The translations under genes were made by a program, and so were the position numbers. From positions 1 to 25,262 of the forward strand of contig LRSR01000865.1 of the NCBI GenBank assembly GCA_001579985.1: 25,262 bases of DNA, in the 5' to 3' direction. Below, piece after piece: positions 18,501 through 25,262 of this stretch; position 1 is the stretch's first letter, and each line of letters begins with the position of its first letter. Under the pieces are notes generated by a model, which was not told the DNA's origin, did no database searches, and worked only from the letters and a program-made list of their open reading frames with translations. This DNA is from Hypsibius dujardini. Taxonomy: Eukaryota > Tardigrada > Eutardigrada > Parachela > Hypsibiidae.

Positions 18501-19871
18501 CAGAACCGTAAAATATAAAGTAAAAACAACTTTTGAAAAAAGCTTTCGGAAGTGGTGAGAACTCATTAAGCCAAACTTGGCTTAAACTTAAATGGCATGT
18601 ATACTAACTTGCGGTGCGTGCTGAAAAAAAAATTCCGGGCTTCGAAATTAAAAAGAGTTCTAGCCAACGACCATACCGATAAAATCCAATTGAAAATGAA
18701 ATAAACAAGCAATCGAGAGCGGAATGAAAAAATTGAACTCACTAGGAAGATGTTTTGATTCCCTATTGGCAAAATGTCAGCTGTTGTCAGGTTGTTGTGT
18801 GGAGGCGCAACAGCGCCGTCTGGCGGTACGGCACTAACCGAGCAGGGAAAGTGCCAAATGAACCCTTGTCATGTCAACCATACAAGTTAGGTACTTTCCC
18901 TATTTAAGCCAACTTTGGCTGACCCAGCACTACCCGTATACCTAAAACACCCGGCAACCAGAGGGTTAACAAGATGCGAAGTTTGCGTACTTGTGCTTTC
19001 TTTACCAAACTGGTTGTTTTGTAGAATATGCAAACTAATCCACGGTATTCCTTGAACGAGAATATGAATAGAATATATGATTAGTTAAGAACCTGAAATC
19101 GCTGGTCATGGAATGACAATGACATTCCTGGCTTTCAAAGGAACTTTTATTGGCCAAGTCTTTAGTTTAGTTTTGTTAATTTGTTTAGAAGGCTATACTA
19201 AAAATGTTATTCCCCTTCTCCTAAAAGACTTAAGTTGAAACACCTAAATTCCTAAAAAAATTTGAGTAAAATCAACCCAGCAGTTTTAATTACAAAATTA
19301 ACAAACGAGACCATTGGCGTTTTTGGGCAGCAAAAGTTGTCTTGATTAAGGAGAGTAAAGTACTTAATTAACTAATTTTAGTTTTTGAAATGCCTATTTA
19401 GCTGCACCAGCACCAAAACCTGCATACGACTCCAAACCCTACCAGCTTCCCAACAAACCGGCACTTGTTTACGTCGCCACCACCGAAGCCTACGACGACG
19501 ACGACGACGACGAGACGGAGGCCCCCGTTTATACCACTCCACGACCGTACGTGGTTATAGCCACGCCCAAACCCTACCAAGCCGTGGTCCCATACCAAGC
19601 ACCGAAGACTCAGGTATATTACACGACAACGACCGCAAGGTATATTCCGATGTACACGGCGGCGAAACGGACGACCGAAGCGTATGACGATGACGATGAT
19701 GACACGACGGACGCACCGGCGTACCCTCGACCCACCACGACAAGAGCTCCCCCTAAGGTGGCGTACCCGCAGGAGGAGGTGAAGGACACGGCAGTCCAAG
19801 AGTACCTCCATTTAGTCCGGCGTCCGACTACGCCTCGCCGTCGAACTGTTTTCGACCGTCGCCGGCGGTGA
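15561..19871 (+). CDS. Secreted Pro/Tyr/Gln/Ala-rich structural protein with poly-Asp clusters and Arg tail
   Basis: Four exons: 15561-15594, 15673-15886, 16973-18138 and 19402-19871 (TGA), 627 residues. Junctions are phase 1, 2 and 1, all GT-AG, and each join keeps the frame open. The signal peptide runs to VVLA (residue 20). Residues 21-110 are Gly/Gln/Tyr-rich. Residues about 150-290 and 360-480 are tandem repeats built on PAPxPVYQ and APVPYQN, separated by a Ser/Gly/Asn-rich centre. Exon 4 carries two copies of TTEAY followed by six Asp, Thr/Pro-rich linkers, and ends FDRRRR. Cys occurs only in the signal peptide. The composition resembles cuticular or other extracellular matrix proteins whose Tyr and Pro/Gln repeats can be cross-linked; the acidic clusters could bind cations or partner proteins. 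These roles are inferred. ATTAAA at 19902 may be the poly(A) signal. The model rests on frame continuity and splice consensus without transcript data. Confidence 0.8.
15887..16972 (+). other. Intron 2 of the Pro/Tyr-rich gene
   Basis: A 1086-bp AT-rich intron with donor GGTACGAT and acceptor TTGCAG. The exon 2 end and exon 3 start both read GGTACGA at the boundary, so reading through the donor gives the same SGYD residues and then a stop at 15894. No nested gene is recognised. Confidence 0.7.
18139..19401 (+). other. Intron 3 of the Pro/Tyr-rich gene, carrying a transposable element
   Basis: A 1263-bp intron with donor GTATTT and acceptor TATTTAG. Reading through the donor gives an immediate stop after one codon (Ile, TAA), so retention would yield a shorter protein without the poly-Asp and Arg tail. 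It contains the element at 18389-18970. Confidence 0.7.
18389..18970. mobile_element. piggyBac-type non-autonomous element (TTAA target site)
   Basis: The left end reads TTAACCCTCTGAGTGCCGG. The reverse complement of the right end reads TTAACCCTCTGGTTGCCGG. Both are bounded by TTAA, the target-site duplication of piggyBac transposases, and CCCTCTG-type termini fit that superfamily. Subterminal GTCAGC and GGCTTAA motifs recur at both ends, and a near-palindrome of TTAAGCCAA/TTGGCTTAA lies at 18566-18585. At 582 bp with no transposase frame it is non-autonomous. It sits wholly inside an intron, so it does not break the host gene. Confidence 0.78.
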
Positions 19872-20518
19872 AGAGGTAGCAGAATCGTTCCCGGTGAAAC
19901 GATTAAAAATATTCTCATTGTATAGCTGACCTATTTTTTAATCAAATCTACTTTTGCATCGATTTTCCATACTGCATTCGAACTAAAATAGCCGTCACGA
20001 CAGCTGATGGCACTTGTTGCTCGGAATGTCCCGTGTTAAAGCGCTCATCAGCAGGTACATACAAACACTGAGAGACAGCTTTGCTGCGGACGGAATGAGA
20101 CCCACTCAAGCAGCTGTATCAGGAATTCTGGCTGTGTTTGTTTATCATTAATCCTCAGATTATGGGCATAACATTCATGACAATCAAAAGACGCCAAAAG
20201 GAAAACTAGCCATATCGGCCATAGTATCATTATTGGAGCGAGATTAAGGGTGACTGTCCGATTGTGCCATTGCAATAATGTCTACCTATGCGAACCCTTA
20301 CAGGACAGTGTTCCAGAATGCACATAGTAGCATTAGCTTCATTTTGCCATGCACTCCATGTAGCCCAAGTTGCCGATCGACACCATACTGCAGATGAAGA
20401 AGTCGAGCGGTATTCCAATTATCAAACCACCCATGTTTATTGTTTCAATGAGGACCCCAGCAAAGCCTAGAAAAAGCTCCACCACAGGAAAATTAGTCAT
20501 CAGGGTTCTCGTCCATGA
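19872..20518. other. Intergenic region between matrix-like gene and HSP70-like gene
   Basis: ATTAAA at 19902-19907 is a likely poly(A) signal for the upstream gene. A single TTCCAGAA (20311-20318) matches the two-unit heat shock element pattern but has no third unit, so it is weak. A five-codon upstream ATG frame (20515-20529) overlaps the HSP70-like start. No other gene is seen. Confidence 0.4.
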
Positions 20519-22362
20519 ATGAGTGCTGAGGTGGAGAACCTGCTGTCCAACGATGTCGTCGGAATTGATCTCGGGACGACCAACAGCGCAGTTGCTGCGT
20601 GGGTGGACGGTCGAGCCGTCGTGCTGGCCAACTGTTTCGGTAGTCGACTCACCCCGAGCTGTGTGTCCTACGACTTTGGGGAGTGCGAGGTGGGTGAGAT
20701 TGCTAAGGAGAACAGCTTCGACGGGACCGTCGACACCATCCACACGATCAAGCGCATCATCGGCCGGACGTTTGCCGAGGAGGAGGTGCAGAGGCATGCC
20801 AGTCGCTGGCCCTTCACCGTCATCGACCGCGGGGACGGGAAGCCGGTGGTGCGACTCAGCAACGGGCAGTGCAAAAGCCCGGAGGACATCAGCGCGGAGG
20901 TACTGAAAGCGCTGCTGCAGACCGCAAAGGTGCAGCTGAAACGGCCGGTGAGCCGTGCGGTCATCAGTGTGCCGGCCAACTTCACCCACGCCCAGCGAGA
21001 AGCGACCAAACGGGCCGCGGTGCTGGCTGGGCTGGAGGTGATTGCGCTGATCAATGAACCGACCGCTGCTGCCATTGCTTATGGTATTAGTCACAGTCAG
21101 GTATGGATACGGAAATGTTTGGCGTCCTAGTCATTGATGGGTGATCAATAATTTTGAATGCTAAAAGTCAGATATTTCTTAACTGATTTTTTTGTGATTA
21201 CTCCGTCATCTAACACAACATATAGGTATTCAAATCAAGTCCACAGAAACATTGGTATGATAAACTTCAAAAGCAAACCAAACCAGTTCATGATGTTATT
21301 CGGAAAATGAATCTCAAATGAATCTCAAATTTATACAGCTTGAGTTGAGCTGATATTGACACGCTGTCTTTCCGGCAGGGGAGTCAAACCATCCTGGTAT
21401 TTGACTTGGGTGGCGGAACACTGGACGTCTCCGTTGTAAAGACAGGCAGTGACGACGCTGGAAGAAGAACCATCCAAGTGCTCTGCACGGACGGCGACAG
21501 CAGTTTGGGAGGACTGGATTTTGACGAAAGAATTTACCAATGGCTGCTGGGCGCCTTCGAAACACGCCACGGACTCGGAATTCGTGAAAACCCAAGGGCC
21601 GTGTCACGCTTACGCTCGCACGCGGAGGCCGTCAAATTCACCCTCTCGGGAGAGGGTATCCTCCATGCGGTCGTAGCCCTGCCGGCCCTTCACAACGGGA
21701 TTGATTTCAAAGAAACACTCTCACGGGAAGTCTTCGAGGTGGCGTGCCAGGATCTGTTTGCCCGTTTAACATGTCCCATCGAGTATTGCCTCAAGTTTAA
21801 GCAGCTCATGACCTCCGATATCGATCAAGTCGTTCTCGTGGGCGGTTGTTCGCGGATTCCGAAGGTGCGAGAGATCGTTCAGGCGTATTTCGCCGGTCGC
21901 CCGGTCTATCGGGACATCCACCCGGACGAAGCCGTCGCGTTGGGTGCGGCGACGTACGCCAGGTGTCTCGCCTCGGCCGGATCTTGCCCTGAGCTTATGC
22001 TGCTGGACGTGACGTCCCATTCGATCGGAATAGAACTCGCGGACGGCACATACTCCACAGTTGTGGGCAAGTTCTCCGCCCTGTCGGCCGCTTCCCGCAC
22101 GGTTCTGGTCACCACTGTGGAAGACTACCAGACGGTGGTGGTGCTACGGATATATGAGGGCGACGATCGTAGGCTTCGCCACAACCGTTATCTCGGACAA
22201 CTGACCCTGTCTGGACTGACACCGGCCGACGCCGGCAAAACGATAGTATCTGTTGTCTTCCAGCTGAACGCCTCATCGCTGCTAAGCATTTCCGCCGTTG
22301 AGGTCTGCGACACGACGACCGCTACGGCGTCTGGCATGGAAATTTCTCTGGATATAAGCTAA
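20519..22362 (+). CDS. HSP70-like chaperone lacking the C-terminal lid
   Basis: Exons 20519-21100 and 21379-22362 are joined in phase 0 (donor CAG/GTATGG, acceptor CGGCAG), giving 521 residues. HSP70 landmarks appear in order: phosphate motif GIDLGTTNS (15-23), the conserved Lys in IKRIIGR (78), [26 protein letters not shown] (178-189), [10 protein letters not shown] (203-212), [12 protein letters not shown], and the [10 protein letters not shown] start of the beta substrate-binding domain, then YEGDDR and LLSISAVE. The protein ends right after that domain (MEISLDIS), so the alpha-helical lid and any EEVD tail are absent; canonical cytosolic HSP70s have about 640 residues. The ATPase should work as all key motifs are kept; lack of a lid predicts weaker substrate trapping (inference). 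No ER signal or KDEL is seen. ATTAAA at 22382 is a plausible poly(A) signal. A second, divergent HSP70-like gene follows. Confidence 0.88.
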
Positions 22363-22588
22363 CTACAACTCGTGTGTTGTTATTAAACGAGATGACTTAT
22401 ACATCCACCAATCTCATACTCCACGCCCCTTGGGCGTTCCCTCAATCGTCAACACATTGTCGTTTGCCAGTCTAGAGTTCCTCGAAGTGTGCAGTCTTTT
22501 GAATCTCCGACATTTAATTACAAAATCAAGAGCTAACTGCGCGTGCGTTTCAGCAACGCTACCTGGCTATAGTAAGAAGCTTACTTAC
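22363..22588. other. 3' flank of HSP70-like gene
   Basis: ATTAAA at 22382-22387 lies 20 bp after the stop codon and may direct polyadenylation. Nothing else is seen. Confidence 0.4.
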
Positions 22589-22661
22589 AGCGCACCCCAA
22601 TAAAGTACCAGTGCATCTCCAGTGCCTCTATAGATGCACTGGTACTTTATTGGGGTGCGCT
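22589..22661. repeat. Perfect 30-bp inverted repeat with 13-bp loop
   Basis: Left arm 22589-22618 and right arm 22632-22661 are exact reverse complements over 30 bp; they begin AGCGCACCCCAATAAAGTAC and end in the mirror. The loop (22619-22631) starts with a near copy of the arm's CCAGTGCATCT block (CCAGTGCCTCT). Each arm holds an AATAAA, one per strand. It could be a foldback element, a template-switch inversion, or an RNA hairpin locus; sequence alone does not decide. Confidence 0.9.
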
Positions 22662-24073
22662 CAAATTGTCCCAAAACGGGTTATTGTATGGAAACCAAGC
22701 TTTACGGTGTACATAATGCGTGCATATAGCCGCTCTTCCATTTCAATTGGAGGTTGGAACCTTTTGTCCAATATTCAGTCTATCGTACCCGAAGATACTA
22801 AAGTTGCAAGATGTAATTGATGGGTTCGGATGTCAATACATAGTCCCTGGGACTTCGTAATACGTGAAGAATCCTGCTTTTTCAGAAAGGTTACTTAGGC
22901 TAGACTATTCTTCAGTGTTTTAATCGGGCAATGGTAGTTATACGGATAAAGTTTATCTACGTTTCGTGCGCAAACATCTCAAAAGTTATTCGAAATCTGA
23001 AGAGATGGAAACGATTCGAAAACCCCGGGATCGTAGTAATTCAAGCTTCAGACCCCCACACGCTTTTAAATGTCTCGAAATGAATCGTCGAATTCTGACT
23101 TGGCTTTTCGCCAATTTCTTTCAGCCTACCGGATAGAACCTTACTTTTAGATAATATTTACAAATTACGGAGGTCGTGCACGTCAGTTGTTACAAAAATC
23201 TAATAACGCTAAAATGAAGAAAATTCAATTGGCTTCCGAACGACTGTACTCAAATTTTTCATCGTGCAATAATATGAATGAGAATTTCATTTATCGTAAC
23301 CTTAGTCGAATTTGGAAACGTCCTCGCACCACAATTTTTAACCCGCGGTTTGCGGGGCTTGGTAATTGTCTTCCTGTTCGCGTTTTTGTAAACAGCAGTT
23401 TTGAAGTATTTTGTGTGAGCTTTCATAAATAATAAACTTTATAGTTTTACGACTTCAACCGTATAGAAACTTGAAGCGCCCAAATCTTTAATTGCTGGGA
23501 CAAAATGTCGCCACTTCTTAGCATTCGCTGTAACTGCTCAAACTTGAACAAACTCTTGTCTTAGACAACAGTTTACAAAGATAAAATGCATTCGGGCACT
23601 CGACAGAGCATTTCAGCAAAGAGCGAGACTCATGAAAAGCCCGTCAAAGGTAAAATTGGCAGAAAGCTCCCTGACATTTTGTCACTTAGGTCGGTGCACA
23701 AAGTAATCTTGAGCTCTCCAATCCTTTTGAAATTTTTACCAACGATGATCAAGATGGTTATTACTGTTTTAAATCAGAGTTTTTTATTTTTCATTTATGA
23801 ACATTTTTTTCACTTATCCATGTCTAAATATTTCAATACTAAAGGTCTGAAATTAGCAAAAAATTGCTTTTCCAAAAAGTAAGTTTCTTACCGATACTGT
23901 TCACTCCTGCCGACTCCCCTGCAGCCCGTGGTTCCGACTTCCGAGTTGTAAGAAACCATGTTTTATTTTAGGTACAACCGAGCTAAACAACCACTATAGC
24001 GTACTACCGCGTTCATTTAAGATGTTTAGCGTACAGAGTTTCCTTAGTGCCCATCTATTCCACAGATTTCGGT
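22662..24073. other. Long AT-rich intergenic region
   Basis: No gene is supported. Frames at 23187-23432 and 23586-23882 have no recognisable domain, and their composition follows the AT-rich background. Confidence 0.4.
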
Positions 24074-24345
24074 ACGAGGTAAAACTCCCAATGCTGCGCA
24101 CGACAACGCAAATAGGGCAAAATCGTGACGTACATCAATCAAAATAGTCAAAAGGTTTTGTTTTTCGTTTTCAATTTAAAAAAATTATATTTCTAGTTTT
24201 ATGTCAAAATTATTGTCACATATTTTTGTCCGATTTATTTTTGATTTTTTGAACCCAAAATATCGACAAACAATGTGAGAAAAGCGTGCGAACGCGGCAT
24301 TTATACCATTTCCGAACTTGCGCAGCTTTGGAAGTTTTACCTCGT
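24074..24345. mobile_element. MITE-like element with 27-bp inverted repeats
   Basis: The left arm 24074-24100 begins ACGAGGTAAAACTCCCAATG. The reverse complement of the right arm 24319-24345 matches it at 25 of 27 positions. The interior of about 218 bp is AT-rich without coding potential, and the arms diverge inwards. No target-site duplication could be fixed. Confidence 0.6.
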
Positions 24346-24843
24346 ATTGGAAGGGATATACATTTTTGACATATAAAAATAACTGTTATTCTTATTTGTT
24401 AAGGATTTCTACAGAAGTAACAGTGGGTAATAAATTTGTGCACACTGGTTGCGCCGGAAAGTGCCTGCAACTGATCAAAATGTCCAGTCTTAGTTTGAAC
24501 CTTTGAATAGTTGGTAAGCGCCCTTAAAACTTCGACCGATTAGAAAAGTGTGACTATTTACTTGTCTCCTCCCCCCCCCCCCGATAAATGAGATAAAACA
24601 TTTGACGCGCGGGCCAGTTTGCTCAAATCGCTTGGGTATAGCTGCAGCAAATTATTTGCATTAACATTTGCAGGCGACGTTAACCGATTCGTTTACTTCG
24701 TGCTTTGATCTGTACGTGCATGAGTGGAATGATTGTTGAATAAACATCTCTGATGAACAAAAACTGTGAAAAATATCACCGACTAAAAGCTACTTCTTAC
24801 TAAGTCACATTAACATAGAGTGATCGCCTGAGACCTCTGCCCG
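24346..24843. other. Upstream region of second HSP70-like gene
   Basis: Contains a run of twelve C at 24571-24582 and AT-rich sequence. No heat shock element array or clear TATA box is recognised, and no other gene is seen. Confidence 0.4.
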
Positions 24844-25262
24844 ATGGCATCCACCTCGGTACCAATCATCCTTGGCATTGATTTCGGCACCTCAAAATTA
24901 TGCGCCTCATTGTGGATTGACGGTAACGTTACAATTCTGGAGAATAGTCGGGGAGAAAAGAAGGTCCCGGCGTTTGCGGTTTTAGAGCAGGACGAACGGA
25001 CCGGCAAATATCGCATCGACATTGGCAGACCGGCCAAGGACTTATCCGCCGTGCAGCCCTACTCCTGTCTGTTCAATCTGCTCTATTTCGCCAACACCAC
25101 CGAGGCGGCAGCCCGAGACGTCATCACCCGCGAGCGTCTGCCGTTTATCTACTCCCTCCACGAATTTTCTCCGCGCTTCAGCTGTACACTTGCCCCGGGA
25201 AAGCCGACTGTACTTTTGGTCTTACTGCTGGCTGAGTTAATTCGGGATATGAGGGACCAAGC
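24844..25262 (+). CDS. Divergent HSP70-like protein, 5' part (continues beyond window)
   Basis: The frame is open from ATG 24844 to the window end (139 codons). The start MASTSVPIILGIDFGTSKLC matches the HSP70 phosphate-1 motif (GIDLGTTxS) a few residues from the N-terminus, followed by SLWIDG, ENSRGEKKVPAF and DIGRPAKDLS, the usual order of subdomain IA in HSP70 proteins. The segment that normally reads FDAKRLIGR is replaced by LFNLLYFAN, so the catalytic lysine (Lys71 of bovine Hsc70) appears missing. The window ends near TVLLVLLLAELIRDMRDQA, which corresponds to the helix before VPAYF in HSP70s. It may be a non-canonical HSP70 relative with altered ATPase. The gene starts about 2.5 kb after the lidless HSP70-like gene on the same strand. 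Confidence 0.75.
   Translation, partial: MASTSVPIILGIDFGTSKLCASLWIDGNVTILENSRGEKKVPAFAVLEQDERTGKYRIDIGRPAKDLSAVQPYSCLFNLLYFANTTEAAARDVITRERLPFIYSLHEFSPRFSCTLAPGKPTVLLVLLLAELIRDMRDQ

Noticed and set aside
20311-20318. TTCCAGAA as a heat shock element
   Set aside because: Only two units; a match of six fixed bases is expected several times by chance in a window of this size. No array of units is seen.
20339-21094. Long - strand open frame (251 codons) opposite HSP70-like exon 1
   Set aside because: Antisense frames opposite HSP70 genes are a known by-product of their codon bias; the + strand has clear HSP70 motifs and the antisense translation has none.

Overview
The window looks like a piece of an ecdysozoan animal nuclear genome. 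It has spliced genes with GT-AG introns (many only 55-100 bp), a tandem family of seven-transmembrane chemoreceptor-like genes with gustatory-receptor-type exon structure, secreted low-complexity proteins of the kind found in cuticle or silk, and many short inverted-repeat elements. A tardigrade or other arthropod relative would fit, but nothing in the sequence fixes the phylum. All recognised genes are on the + strand.

Layout. Positions 1-10.8 kb hold a decaying tandem array of one gustatory-receptor-like family. There is a gene whose 5' part lies outside the window (2-998), a 17-codon remnant of a first exon (1698-1748), two sets of orphan 3' exons (about 4244-4585 and 4993-5325), one intact four-exon gene (5963-7587), and a pseudogene spread over 8489-10821 with in-frame stops, a deletion, frameshifts and a dead splice acceptor. 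Between them sit several inverted-repeat elements (2073-2257, 2813-3127, 3307-3583) and a TACTTA-rich simple-sequence tract.

Positions 11.9-19.9 kb hold two neighbouring genes for secreted low-complexity proteins. The first (11955-13938) is Ser/Asn/Gly/Tyr-rich and carries three copies of a 35-residue module. The second (15561-19871) is a four-exon gene for a Pro/Tyr/Gln-rich protein with two six-aspartate clusters. Both begin with a tiny first exon that ends in phase 1 inside the signal peptide, and both end in an arginine run. They may be extracellular matrix or cuticle components that act together; this is inference. A TTAA-flanked, piggyBac-type non-autonomous element lies in the last intron of the second gene.

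Positions 20.5 kb to the end hold two HSP70-like genes in tandem. The first (20519-22362, two exons) has a full nucleotide-binding domain and beta substrate domain but no C-terminal lid. The second (24844 to beyond the window) is a very divergent HSP70-type ATPase fold that has apparently lost the conserved lysine. Between them is a perfect 30-bp hairpin (22589-22661).

The gene models come from reading frames, splice consensus and comparison among the copies inside this window. Family names rest on motif recognition without database searches.
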